Position numbers and translations under genes: made by a program. From assembly GCA_002083775.1 (NCBI GenBank), contig MTEI01000006.1:126321-190320 (forward strand): 64,000 bases of DNA, written 5' to 3'. This document shows positions 47,130 to 56,225 of the stretch, piece after piece. Origin of the DNA: Rhodoferax ferrireducens (GTDB lineage Bacteria; Pseudomonadota; Gammaproteobacteria; Burkholderiales; Burkholderiaceae_C). The notes below the pieces were generated by a model. That model was not told where the DNA came from, ran no database searches, and saw only the letters and a list, made by a program, of their open reading frames with translations. How positions within the stretch are numbered: position 1 is the stretch's first letter; each line of letters starts with the position of its first letter.

Positions 47130-47551
47130 CGTGGAAATTCCATGACGATACGCAAGCGCTTGTCCACTTGAGAGCGCTCCATATAGGCCACGCTGCCGGG
47201 TTGACCCAGCAGCAGCACGATCACCTCTGCCGCACTGTTCACCTGCAGCGGGGGTGAAGTCCGGCCCGAAAAGATCAGGCGCGACCAGTAAGCGTTGATT
47301 TCATTCACGTCCTTGTTGACCAGCCGCCGATAAAACTCCGCGCGCACGACACTGGCCTCGGGCTGATCAATGGGCAGCGCGGTGTCGCCAGTCGGCAGCC
47401 TGCGGTAGCGTCCGAGGAAGATATTGACAACTTCCTCCTGGCTGAGCTGATGCAGGGCGCTGGCCGCACTGACCACCACCACCGGCTCGGCACACGCGGT
47501 GCCACCGAGGCCGGACAGCACCAGGAAAAGGGTCAGCAGCAAGGCTTTCAT
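47126..47551 (-). CDS. Small periplasmic PstS-like binding protein
   Basis: A 141-residue secreted protein (signal MKALLLTLFLVLSGLGGTACA; the lipobox-like GTAC could also allow lipidation). The mature part VVVVSAASALHQLSQEEVVN then IFLGRYRRLP is the short PstS-like fold often annotated as phosphate-type substrate-binding protein. It is 6 bases downstream of a porin gene and overlaps the phosphodiesterase gene by 4 bases. The arrangement resembles YfiR, the periplasmic regulator of the YfiN cyclase, in position though not in family. A transport role is unlikely because no ABC genes are present. Confidence 0.8.
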   Translation of the reverse strand: MKALLLTLFLVLSGLGGTACAEPVVVVSAASALHQLSQEEVVNIFLGRYRRLPTGDTALPIDQPEASVVRAEFYRRLVNKDVNEINAYWSRLIFSGRTSPPLQVNSAAEVIVLLLGQPGSVAYMERSQVDKRLRIVMEFPR

Positions 47552-47557
47552 GCTGGC

Positions 47558-48811
47558 CTAAAAAACAAAGTCCAGCGCCAGGCTGAAAACGGTCATATTG
47601 CCGTCCCACTCTGGCTGAGGGTTCTTGACCAAAAACCTGGATGCAGGTGTTCCACGCAACAAGTCCAACTGGGCCTTTAGTGCAATATTCTTTCGCAGAT
47701 CCCACCGCGCACCCAAAGAATAGGTGTGCTGGTCGGTCAAGCTTTGGCCTACCAGCGCGGCGTTCAACGTATCGATCCCTGGAGGCAAGCCGTCAGACAG
47801 ACTGCGTGACACACCGGCATACGGGGTGAATGCCCCCATCCTGTAGCCCGCCAGTACGTATGCCGCCCACGAGTCCGCATAAGCTGGGCTTTGATGCTTG
47901 ATGCGATTGGCCATGAACTGCACTTTGAGCGGACCCTGGTCATAGGCCAACCCCACCGAGCTGAAACTGGCGCGGCGCCCAGCCATGTTCATCTCGGGAA
48001 AAACCAGCAAATAGGGAAACCCATGCAATGGGTTACCGATGCCTTGCAGCAAGGCATCAACGGGTTGCTCGTGCTCAAACTTCACCTGGGCATGGCTGAT
48101 GCGTGCCTGCCATGAGCCTTGCATATAGTCCAGGTAACCGCCCATCAGTTGGGAGCCGCTCAGATCCCAGGTGATGCCGGGCGAAAACGGTGTTTTTTCA
48201 GGTGAAATGCCGACAAACAGCTTGCCCTTCAGGAGCCCCGAACCCACCGGACGGGTGATACTGACGTCCGCACCGTCGATGTAGCTGAACACCAACGAAC
48301 CGTAAAACTCGGAAGATGGCCGCACGTTGAGGTTGGCATATCCCACCAGCCGCGAGTCACCCAGCATATAAAACTCGGTGCCCAGGCGGCCGACTCGCAA
48401 CGACACATCCGGCGAAAAGTCGTGGCGCAAGAAGGCCCAGGTCAACTCTGGCCGGTAACTTGAATCGGCGTGGTAGCGGGAGACCACCTGCACCACACCC
48501 TCGGTCTGGGGGCTCAAGTGAACATTGGCCTGCAGGCCCAGCAGACTGTCTACTTTCGATGCCCAAGACTTGCCAGCACCGTTGGGTTGCGACAAATCGC
48601 GAACAAATTCGGCGTTGTCATCGTTTGTGCGGGTGAGGCCCAAGGTACCAAAACCATGCAGGCTGAATCCCGGCACTTCCGGCAAGGCTGTAGCGCCTGT
48701 GACTTGGCTCAGAGCGGGTCCGCACAGGCTCAGGCAAGCCATGGCGCCGAGGATGAATTTGTTCCCAAGCCACCCGGTTGTCACAGGGTGATGGTGTTGC
48801 GTGATAAGCAT
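47558..48811 (-). CDS. Outer-membrane porin-like beta-barrel protein
   Basis: A 417-residue protein with a Sec signal (ending about GPALSQ) and a repetitive amphipathic barrel that ends in Phe (VFSLALDFVF), the outer-membrane insertion signal. Segments such as LRVGRLGTEFYMLGDSRLVG and SFSSVGLAYDQGPLKVQFM are typical of porin-like proteins encoded next to periplasmic binding and cyclic-di-GMP genes. The start is placed at the ATG at 48811; the frame continues to 48955 without a signal-like N-terminus. It is the first gene of the three-gene operon with 47126 and 44715. The transported solute is unknown. Confidence 0.8.
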   Translation of the reverse strand: MLITQHHHPVTTGWLGNKFILGAMACLSLCGPALSQVTGATALPEVPGFSLHGFGTLGLTRTNDDNAEFVRDLSQPNGAGKSWASKVDSLLGLQANVHLSPQTEGVVQVVSRYHADSSYRPELTWAFLRHDFSPDVSLRVGRLGTEFYMLGDSRLVGYANLNVRPSSEFYGSLVFSYIDGADVSITRPVGSGLLKGKLFVGISPEKTPFSPGITWDLSGSQLMGGYLDYMQGSWQARISHAQVKFEHEQPVDALLQGIGNPLHGFPYLLVFPEMNMAGRRASFSSVGLAYDQGPLKVQFMANRIKHQSPAYADSWAAYVLAGYRMGAFTPYAGVSRSLSDGLPPGIDTLNAALVGQSLTDQHTYSLGARWDLRKNIALKAQLDLLRGTPASRFLVKNPQPEWDGNMTVFSLALDFVF

Positions 48812-48985
48812 GCTGTTTGACCCACTCCCGCCGCCGACACCCGCACAAAGCAAGCGTTGAGACAGCAAAAAAGAGTGTAGCCAAATTTGATAGCGATGGG
48901 GCAGCAAAATGGCTGGCCTTCCCTCAATTCGCCTACGCACAGCCCCGGCGGTCAAAGCACAGCCAGCGCCCTGTGTCTTGGCAGG

Positions 48986-50095
48986 TCAATCGCCGAATGA
49001 AATACCGAGATCGCGCCCGGTTTGCAACGTGTCGCAGTTCATCGGCACATTGCGGATGTGGCCGGCCACTTCTTCCAGGCCAACGTAGTCGACGCCGTCC
49101 ACGCCCAGCGACACCATCACACCGGTTTGGCCAGCGTCGAGCCCGCGCACCGCAGCGGCGCCAAAACGCAGCGCTGCCAGCCGGTCAAACGAGGTCGGGC
49201 TGCCGCCGCGCAGCAAATGCCCCAACACCACCACGCGGGTGTCTTTGCCGGTGATTTGGCCCAGGGTATGGGCCACGTGTTCACCAATGCCGCCCAGGCG
49301 CTCGGCGTGGCCCACCTCGGCAGCGGCCACCAGCTCGCGGTGGCCGTCTTTGGCTTGCGCGCCTTCAGCCACCATGACGATGGAATACAGGTGGCCATTG
49401 GCTTCGCGCTCGCGGATTTTGGCCGCCACCTTGTCGATGTCAAAGCCAATTTCAGGAATCAGAATGGCATGGGCGTTACCTGCAATACCGGCATGCAGCG
49501 CGATCCAGCCGGCATAACGGCCCATCACCTCCACCACCATCACGCGCTGATGGCTCTCGGCGGTGCTGTGCAGGCGGTCCAGACACTCGGTGGCAAAACC
49601 GACCGCTGTATCAAACCCGAAGGTGGTCAGGGTTTTGTCGAGGTCGTTGTCGATGGTTTTGGGTACGCCAATCACACGCAAGCCTTTTTGGTGCAGGGCG
49701 TCGGCAATGGTCAGCGAGCCATCGCCACCAATCGACACCAGCGCGTCGATTTCGTGGGTGGCAAAGTAGGTGAGGAGTTCGTCCGAGCGGTCAATCTCGC
49801 GCACGGTACCGTCGGGCATGTTGACCGGAAAGTGCAGCGGGTTGCCCTTGTTGGTGGTGCCCAGAATGGTGCCGCCCAGGTGGCCGATACCACGCACTTT
49901 GTCGCGCGTCAGGCGGTACACGCCGCCTTCGGCATAACGTTCGGGGAACATGATGCCGTTGAAACCGTCGCGGATGCCGTAGCACTGCCAGCCCAGGTTG
50001 TCGGCGGCGATCACCACCGACTGGATCACGGCGTTCAGGCCGGGGGCGTCTCCACCGCCGGTGCAGACGGCAATGCGTTTGATAGGTTTTGTCAT
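48986..50095 (-). CDS. pfkA: 6-phosphofructokinase
   Basis: A 369-residue kinase of the PfkA family. Seen are TGGGDAPGLNAVI at the N-terminus, the nucleotide motif SIGGDGSL, the catalytic PKTIDNDLDKT, MGRYAGWIALHAGI and LLRGGSPTSFDR. GGDGS is the ATP-type motif, whereas the Lys in PKTIDND (Gly in E. coli PfkA) is usual in PPi-linked and mixed clades, so the phosphoryl donor should be checked. The ATG at 50095 has GAGGGCC upstream. It is monocistronic; the hairpin repeat after the DctR-like gene lies upstream of it. Confidence 0.93.
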   Translation of the reverse strand: MTKPIKRIAVCTGGGDAPGLNAVIQSVVIAADNLGWQCYGIRDGFNGIMFPERYAEGGVYRLTRDKVRGIGHLGGTILGTTNKGNPLHFPVNMPDGTVREIDRSDELLTYFATHEIDALVSIGGDGSLTIADALHQKGLRVIGVPKTIDNDLDKTLTTFGFDTAVGFATECLDRLHSTAESHQRVMVVEVMGRYAGWIALHAGIAGNAHAILIPEIGFDIDKVAAKIREREANGHLYSIVMVAEGAQAKDGHRELVAAAEVGHAERLGGIGEHVAHTLGQITGKDTRVVVLGHLLRGGSPTSFDRLAALRFGAAAVRGLDAGQTGVMVSLGVDGVDYVGLEEVAGHIRNVPMNCDTLQTGRDLGISFGD

Positions 50096-50204
50096 GCTAA
50101 GGCCCTCAATAAAACTTTGATCTTTCGTCCGATGCACGAATTGTGCCGCAAGCCCCTGGGCGCCAACCTGGCGGAAGTGACATCCTGACAACAGATTTCA
50201 TATT

Positions 50205-50252
50205 AAATGAATAGCTATTAGCCCTTTCTGCATAAGGGCTAGAGGCCAATTT
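50205..50252 (-). repeat. 45-bp hairpin repeat, directly after the FixJ-type regulator gene
   Basis: GAATAGCTATTAGCCCTTTC and TGCATAAGGGCTAGAGGCC on the plus strand; from the minus strand it lies 11 bases after the response regulator stop in the standard post-stop orientation. Confidence 0.85.
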
Positions 50253-50262
50253 GACCATTAAT

Positions 50263-50892
50263 TCATGCAGAGCCCAAGGGTTGCAGCCGTCCGAGTTTAT
50301 GCGCCAACTCAATCGCTGAACTCACCCCCATCTTCTCAAAAATGTTGGCGCGGTGAAATTCCACCGTGCGGGCGGTGATGCCCAAGTGGTCAGCAATGTT
50401 CTTGTTGAAGTGACCGCGGATCAGCTCTTCGAGCACCTCACGCTCGCGCGGGCTCAACAACGTCAGTGCCTGGCGCAGGCGCCGCGCCTCGGCGTCAACC
50501 ACTTGCACCGCGCTTGCTGCGGCCAGCGCCTGCGCCACACGGTCCACCAGCTCGTTGTCCTGAAACGGTTTTTCGAGAAAATCCCAGGCACCGTTCTTGA
50601 CCGCTGCCACCGCCATGCTGACGTCGCCATGACCCGTCAGAAACAGCACCGGCCAAGGGCAGCCCAGCGCCTTGAGTTGCTCAAAGGTGGCCAGGCCCGA
50701 CAGCGGCGCCATGCGCAGGTCCATCAGCACGACCGACGGCCCCCAGTCGCCCTGCAGCGCGCGCACCATGTCCAGAAACGGGCCGCCGCCGTCCCAGGTG
50801 GTAGCGCTGTAGCCGCGCGAGTCAAACAGCCAGGCCAGGCCGTCGCGCACGTCGGGGTCGTCGTCAACGATGTGAATGCCGGGGCGTTTCAA
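50263..50892 (-). CDS. FixJ/DctR-type response regulator
   Basis: A 209-residue regulator: receiver (about 5-120; IVDDDPDVRDGL, Asp in VLMDLRMAPLSG, Lys in FLEKPF) and a LuxR-type helix-turn-helix (about 145-205; LTLLSPREREVLEELIRG, then ITARTVEFHRANIFEKMGV). The natural partner is the PAS kinase at 52797-54848 on the same strand, but a metallophosphoesterase gene on the other strand lies between them. DctS/DctR pairs of this kind control TRAP dicarboxylate transporters in Rhodobacter, and a TRAP system lies at 57115-61157. Confidence 0.92.
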   Translation of the reverse strand: MKRPGIHIVDDDPDVRDGLAWLFDSRGYSATTWDGGGPFLDMVRALQGDWGPSVVLMDLRMAPLSGLATFEQLKALGCPWPVLFLTGHGDVSMAVAAVKNGAWDFLEKPFQDNELVDRVAQALAAASAVQVVDAEARRLRQALTLLSPREREVLEELIRGHFNKNIADHLGITARTVEFHRANIFEKMGVSSAIELAHKLGRLQPLGSA

Positions 50893-51056
50893 ACTGGATT
50901 CCTCGGTTGAAATAACAGGGTTCCATCATGGCATGAGTTGGCTGGCGTTCTCAAGCGTTCGGCGGCGGTTTGGGTCGATCCGGCACAATGCAGCAGCACA
51001 TTACCGTTTGATTTTCTTCGCCAATTAGCCCCAAAGCTGACATCAAGGATGGGTTC

Positions 51057-52811
51057 ATGGTCAACCGTCGCCATTTCATCAAATACACCGGGCTGCTGGT
51101 CCCAGCCGCGCCACTGGCAGCCTGTGGCGGCGGGGATGGCATCGCTGAAGTCGTCGAATGGCCCATCTCCAGCACTGTTTACACCACGGCCGAGCAGCAG
51201 ATTTGCCCTCTGGGCCTGCCGCCAGACACGCCGCCGATCAACCCCGCTGACTTGCCCTACGCCCAGTACGGCTACAACGCCTGGCGAACACAGCCCGGCC
51301 TGCCGCACGAGCAGCGCCTGGACCTGGCGCCGGGCGCCGCTGGTGCTACGCCAGCCGCGCGGCTGTTGACCTTTTTTGCCATGTCCGACATCCACATCAC
51401 CGACAAGGAGTCGCCCGCCCAGCCGCTTTACTTTGGTTGGAGCGCCGCGTTTGGCGCGCCGTCCAACGACGGTTCGGCTTATTCGCCGGTTATTTTGTCA
51501 ACGCCGCAGGTGCTGGATGCAGCTGTCCAGACCATCAACGCGCTGCACCAGCGCACGCCGTTTGACTTTGGCATCTCGCTGGGTGACAACATCAACAACA
51601 GCCAGTTCAACGAGCTGCGCTGGTTCATTGATGTGATGGACGGCAAGGTCATCATCCCCAGCTCGGGGGCGCATCTGGGCACCGACCGCATCGCCTACCA
51701 GCGCCCGTTCAAAGCCGCCGGGCTCAACCCGGCGATCCCGTGGTTTCAGGTCATCGGCAACCACGATCAGTTCTGGATGGGTTCATGGTACGAGACCCCC
51801 AAGACGCTGGCCGCGCATGTGGGCAGCAACGTACTCAACATGGCGTCCGGCCCGCTGACGGCCTCTGGCGGCGTCAATGACACCGGCTTTTACACCGGCG
51901 TGGTGGACGGCAGCTCGGCGCTGGGCGTGGTGGTCAAAGCCGGGCCGCAAGAAAATTTTGCAAACCCGCCACAGGTGCAGGCTGACCCGGACCGGCGCTC
52001 GCTGGCCACGGCGGGCTCGTCCACGGCCCTCTGGATGCGTGAGTTTTTCAACACCAGCACGCTGCCCGTGGGCCACGGCTTTACCCAGGACAACCTGCAG
52101 CGCGATATGGCCTGCTACAGCTTTCAGCCAAAGGCGGGCATCCCGATCAAGGTGATCGTGCTCGACAACACCATGAAAGGCCCCGTCAACACACAATACG
52201 CCCGCGCCTGCCTGGACCAGCCCCGGCTGGACTGGCTGGTGGCCGAGCTGAACGACGGGCAGACCAACGACCAGCTGATGGTGGTGGCGGCGCATATCCC
52301 GATCTACCCGCAAAAAACGCTAGACCCGGCCTCGGGGCACTATCAACTGCTTACAGCGCCCAGCGTGGTCACCGATGACGCCTTGCTGGCCATCCTGCAC
52401 AACTACCCCAACCTGCTGCTGTGGATGTCCGGGCACCGCCACGTCAATGTGGTTACCCCGCAGCCGTTCAACGCCGCCAATCCCGCAGAGCAGCCAGAGC
52501 GGAACTTCTGGGAAGTCGAAACAGCTTCACTGCGCGATTTTCCCCAGCAACTGCGCACCTTCGAGCTGTACCGCAACACAGACCAGACGGTGTCCATCGT
52601 CGTCACCAATGTGGACCCGGCGGTGGCGCCGGGCTCACCTGCCGCCAGGTCGCGCGACTACGCGGTGGGTGCTGCGCGCATCTTTGACGCCACGGCCCAA
52701 AGTATCGGGGACGCCAGCTCGCACGCCTACAACGCCGTGTTGGTGAAGCAGCTGACCCCCAGGATGCAAGAGGTCATCGCCGCATTGGGGTCGCCGCTAC
52801 ATTCCACCTGA
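51057..52811 (+). CDS. Exported calcineurin-like metallophosphoesterase
   Basis: A 584-residue phosphoesterase with a twin-Arg type signal (NRRHFIKYTGLLVPAAPLAA) ending in a possible lipobox (LAAC). The calcineurin-like metal motifs are complete: DIHITD, GDNINNSQFN, GNHDQF, AHIPIYP and GHRHVN. It resembles the long TIGR03768-type family, whose substrate is not known to me. AAGGATGGGTTC precedes the ATG. It is inserted between dctR-like and dctS-like genes in the opposite direction, and its 3' end overlaps the kinase gene by 15 bases. Confidence 0.88.
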   Translation: MVNRRHFIKYTGLLVPAAPLAACGGGDGIAEVVEWPISSTVYTTAEQQICPLGLPPDTPPINPADLPYAQYGYNAWRTQPGLPHEQRLDLAPGAAGATPAARLLTFFAMSDIHITDKESPAQPLYFGWSAAFGAPSNDGSAYSPVILSTPQVLDAAVQTINALHQRTPFDFGISLGDNINNSQFNELRWFIDVMDGKVIIPSSGAHLGTDRIAYQRPFKAAGLNPAIPWFQVIGNHDQFWMGSWYETPKTLAAHVGSNVLNMASGPLTASGGVNDTGFYTGVVDGSSALGVVVKAGPQENFANPPQVQADPDRRSLATAGSSTALWMREFFNTSTLPVGHGFTQDNLQRDMACYSFQPKAGIPIKVIVLDNTMKGPVNTQYARACLDQPRLDWLVAELNDGQTNDQLMVVAAHIPIYPQKTLDPASGHYQLLTAPSVVTDDALLAILHNYPNLLLWMSGHRHVNVVTPQPFNAANPAEQPERNFWEVETASLRDFPQQLRTFELYRNTDQTVSIVVTNVDPAVAPGSPAARSRDYAVGAARIFDATAQSIGDASSHAYNAVLVKQLTPRMQEVIAALGSPLHST

Positions 52812-54848
52812 TTCCGCCAGGGGCAAAAAAACCGTGAAGCGGGCGCCGCCCAGCAGCGGGTCGCGGCCCACTTCCAGGCGGCCGTGGTGGGCCTCGGTGA
52901 TCGAGCGGCAGATGGCCAGCCCCATGCCCATGCCGGCCTCTTTGCGGCTGACAAAGGCGTTGAAGATGCTGTCGCGCGCGTCGTCGCTGACGCCGGGGCC
53001 AGTGTCAGACACCGACAGGGCGGCCAGGTGCTGCGCCGCGTCTGCGCGCACCTCCACCCACACCTGCGGGTTGGCCGCACGTGCCTGCGGCGCCCAGTCT
53101 TGCGCGTTGCCCACCAGGTTGGTCACCAGGTGCTCCAGCAGCAGTTCGTCAGCGTTGATCCACACCGGCTGCACCGGCGGCGCCCAGCGAACCGGGGCGC
53201 CGTCAGTGTCGGTGTAGCTGGCCAGCACGCGGGTCAACAGCGCCACCAGGTCCAGCCGCTGGCGCACCAGTTCACGGCGGCGGGCAAAGTCATTCACCCG
53301 GCGAATGATGCCGCCAGCGCGGTCGGCCAGGCGCGCCATGCGCTGCACCACCGGCAGCAGCTCAGGCAGGGTGATGTTGCCGTCGCCCAAGCGGTTCAGC
53401 AGGCCGTTGGCAAAGCTGCTCAGGGCGCCCAGCGGCTGGTTCAGTTCATGCGCCAGCGTCGAGGCGACTTCGCCCACCGCGATCAGGCGGCCCGAGGCTT
53501 CGAGCTTTTCCTGCTGCTGCGCGGCCATGCGCTGGGCGCGCTTGCGCTCGCTGATGTCCATCACCGAGCTCATCCAGCCGATCTGCACACCGGTGGCGGT
53601 GTTGAGCGGTGCCTCGTGGATCAGCACGTCAATCAGATGGCCGTCGCGGTGGGCAAACTGCACCTCCACCCCATCGCCCGAGGTGCCACGGGCAATGATG
53701 CCCTCATGCACCAGCACCAGCTGCTCGTGCTGGTCAGCGGGCCAATAGGGGAAAGGCATGGACAGGCCAATCAATTCGGCCGCACCGTAACCCACCATGC
53801 GTGCAAAGGCGTCGTTGATGTAGAGGATGCGCCCCTGCAAATCCCAAGCGCGCAGGCCGATCGTCACCGAGTTTTCCATGGCCGTGCGCAGCGCCACTTG
53901 CGCCTGCAGCAGCGCCTGCACGCGCTGGCGCTTGACGAAGTCGCGCCGCAAACCATACAGCGCCAGCAGCATGCCCAGCAAAAAAAGCACCGCCACCAAA
54001 AAAAAGATACGTGGCACCGTGGCGGGCTGCGCCTGGGTCAACGCCACCTGCAAAAACAGATCCACGCCAGGCAGGTTCAGCGCCACCCGGTCCACCTTGG
54101 CGTCAGCCAGGTTGGGCGCGCTGGCCGTGTCGTCAGCCGGCGGGGTGTCCAGCCGCACGCTGTGCGCTTGACTGAACCAGGTGGGCACCAATGCCGCCAG
54201 CGCGCGCTCCAGTGACACCGCCGCCAGGTAGTTGCCGGCGAACTCGCCGCGGTCAAAAAAGGGGACTGCCAGCCAGATCACATCGGTGGCGGTGCCATCC
54301 GGGCGCAGCATCAACCCGGCGTAGGCCGAGCGGCGCAACCCCTGGGTAGTGGTCTGCATCAGGGTCAGCGCCTGGGCGTTGTCGGGGTGCGTCTCCCGGT
54401 CCAGCTGCCAGCGCTCGGGGCCAAGCTGCAGGTTGCCCAGCTGACCGGCGGGAATCCAGCCGCTGGACAGCAACACGCCGGGCTCGCGCCACAACAGACC
54501 GCCCTGCACCACGGGCAGCGTTGCGGGCGACAGCGCCAGTTGGGCTGCTGCATTGCTGGCCTGCAGCACGGCCTGACGCGCCAGCACCAGCAGGTCGTCT
54601 TCCAGGCGCCGAAAGTGGAACTGCACGCTTTGCTCCAGCCACTGGGCGTCAGCCGCGCGGCGCCGGGCGGCTTCTTCTTCCTCAAAATTGTTCAGATACA
54701 GCAACAGCGCCACCACCGAGCCCAGCAGCAGCGCCAGCAGGCCCAGCAACCACAGCAGCGTGACGCGATTGCGGCCAGACGGCCGTGCCACGGTCTTTTG
54801 CAGCAGGCCAAAGTCAAGTGATGAATCGCGGCCTGGGCTGGCGCTCAT
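52797..54848 (-). CDS. DctS/FixL-type sensor histidine kinase
   Basis: A 683-residue membrane kinase: TM1 about 28-52, a double-Cache-like periplasmic domain (about 60-275), TM2 about 280-302, PAS (about 320-435), HisKA with His in STLAHELNQPLGALSSFA, and HATPase_c (DTGPGVSDDARDSIF, GMGMGLAICRSI). The HELNQPL form and architecture match DctS/DctB kinases that sense C4-dicarboxylates or related acids in the periplasm. The response regulator gene at 50263 is the likely partner. Confidence 0.92.
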   Translation of the reverse strand: MSASPGRDSSLDFGLLQKTVARPSGRNRVTLLWLLGLLALLLGSVVALLLYLNNFEEEEAARRRAADAQWLEQSVQFHFRRLEDDLLVLARQAVLQASNAAAQLALSPATLPVVQGGLLWREPGVLLSSGWIPAGQLGNLQLGPERWQLDRETHPDNAQALTLMQTTTQGLRRSAYAGLMLRPDGTATDVIWLAVPFFDRGEFAGNYLAAVSLERALAALVPTWFSQAHSVRLDTPPADDTASAPNLADAKVDRVALNLPGVDLFLQVALTQAQPATVPRIFFLVAVLFLLGMLLALYGLRRDFVKRQRVQALLQAQVALRTAMENSVTIGLRAWDLQGRILYINDAFARMVGYGAAELIGLSMPFPYWPADQHEQLVLVHEGIIARGTSGDGVEVQFAHRDGHLIDVLIHEAPLNTATGVQIGWMSSVMDISERKRAQRMAAQQQEKLEASGRLIAVGEVASTLAHELNQPLGALSSFANGLLNRLGDGNITLPELLPVVQRMARLADRAGGIIRRVNDFARRRELVRQRLDLVALLTRVLASYTDTDGAPVRWAPPVQPVWINADELLLEHLVTNLVGNAQDWAPQARAANPQVWVEVRADAAQHLAALSVSDTGPGVSDDARDSIFNAFVSRKEAGMGMGLAICRSITEAHHGRLEVGRDPLLGGARFTVFLPLAESGGM

Positions 54849-55053
54849 GCGCGGTTGACCCTCAAGGCAGCGGGATGATGGCTAGGTTTAGCCGAGGGCA
54901 AAGGCGCGTGGTGCATGAATCAAGCTGGGACTGACACATTCGAAAATAAGCGGGACAGGCGCTCAAAGCCGTTGAAATCAGTATACGACGGGCCCATCGG
55001 CCAGCGCCGCTTGCGCGCTTGGGCCGACACCTGGTTGTCGGGTGGTCACCGTA

Positions 55054-56181
55054 ATGGCCTATGCTGTTGGCCTGATGCAGCACTATTACGACTTTGTGGG
55101 TTCCCACTTTGGCATGGCTTCCTGGGTGGCCACCCTGCTGGCCATGGCTTTTGCCACCCTGCTGATGCACTACCTGCTGCGCACAGTGATCAAGCGCGCC
55201 AGCCATCTCGCAGCCCGGACGCACACGATTTGGGATGAGGCCGTGTTGCAAAGTGCCGCCAAGCCCGTGCTGCTGGCGTTTTGGCTGATCAGCGCCGGCT
55301 TCATGGCACGCGTGGCGCAGCGTGAATTCAAGGAGGAATTTTTAACCCAGCTGCTGGCCTTGCGCGACGTGGCGCTGATCGTGGCTGTCGCCTGGTTTTT
55401 GTTGCGCTTCAGCGGAAAAGTCGGGCGCAACATCCTGGCTCAACGCGCCGCCAACGGTGACGAAGTCGACTCCACCACCATCGACGCGCTGGTCAAGTTG
55501 ACCCGCCTGCTGACCGTGGTGGTGACGGTGATCACCGTGGCGCAGACCCTGGGCTTTCACATTGGTGGCCTGCTGGCGCTGGGCGGTGTGGGTGGCTTGG
55601 CGGTGGGTCTGGCCGCCAAAGACCTGCTGGCCAACTTTTTTGGCGGCCTGACCATCTACATGGACCGGCCGTTTGGTGTGGGTGATTGGATTCGCAGCCC
55701 GGACAAAAGCATTGAAGGCACGGTGGAGCACATCAGCTGGCGGCACACCCGCATTCGGGCCTTCAACAAGAACCCGATTTATGTGCCGAACGCGATTTTC
55801 ACCAGCATCGTCGTGGAAAACCCGTCGCGCATGAGCCATCGGCGCTTGAAAGAAACCATTGGTGTGCGTTATGACGACTTTGATAAGGTGCGCGTCATCG
55901 TCGACGACATCCGACAGGCGTTGCTGGCACACCCCGGCATTGACACCTCACAGACGATGATTGTCAATTTCGACCTGTTTGGGCCGTCGTCCCTGGACAT
56001 CATGATTTACACCTTCACCAAAACCACCGACTGGGTGACGTTTCACGCGGTCAAGCAAGAAGTCTTGTTGCAGATTGGCGAAGTCATTACCCGCCATGGG
56101 GCCCAGATCGCCTTCCCCACCCAAACCCTGCACCTTGCGTCCACGCCCCCAGCTGAACAGCCAGAGCCAGCGCATGATTGA
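55054..56181 (+). CDS. MscS-type mechanosensitive channel
   Basis: A 375-residue inner-membrane channel. Several N-terminal helices are followed by the pore helix region GGLLALGGVGGLAVGLAAKD, then NFFGGLTIYMDRPFGVGDWI and the cytoplasmic beta and alpha/beta domains (GTVEHISWRHTRIRAFNKNP). These are the hallmarks of MscS proteins that release osmolytes on hypo-osmotic shock. The start is uncertain: GTG 55042, ATG 55054 and ATG 55075 are in frame and none has a clear ribosome-binding site. It is divergent from the DctS-like gene; the ~200-base interval between them shows no further gene. Confidence 0.9.
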   Translation: MAYAVGLMQHYYDFVGSHFGMASWVATLLAMAFATLLMHYLLRTVIKRASHLAARTHTIWDEAVLQSAAKPVLLAFWLISAGFMARVAQREFKEEFLTQLLALRDVALIVAVAWFLLRFSGKVGRNILAQRAANGDEVDSTTIDALVKLTRLLTVVVTVITVAQTLGFHIGGLLALGGVGGLAVGLAAKDLLANFFGGLTIYMDRPFGVGDWIRSPDKSIEGTVEHISWRHTRIRAFNKNPIYVPNAIFTSIVVENPSRMSHRRLKETIGVRYDDFDKVRVIVDDIRQALLAHPGIDTSQTMIVNFDLFGPSSLDIMIYTFTKTTDWVTFHAVKQEVLLQIGEVITRHGAQIAFPTQTLHLASTPPAEQPEPAHD

Positions 56182-56225
56182 CTTTCGTCACGCCGCCACG
56201 GCGCCAGTCCGCTAGGCTCAGGCGC

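Noticed and set aside
54849..55053. Possible small gene or start of MscS further upstream in the kinase-MscS interval
   Set aside because: No frame there has a ribosome-binding site or recognisable product; the 108-codon frame from 54915 runs into the MscS gene in the wrong phase.
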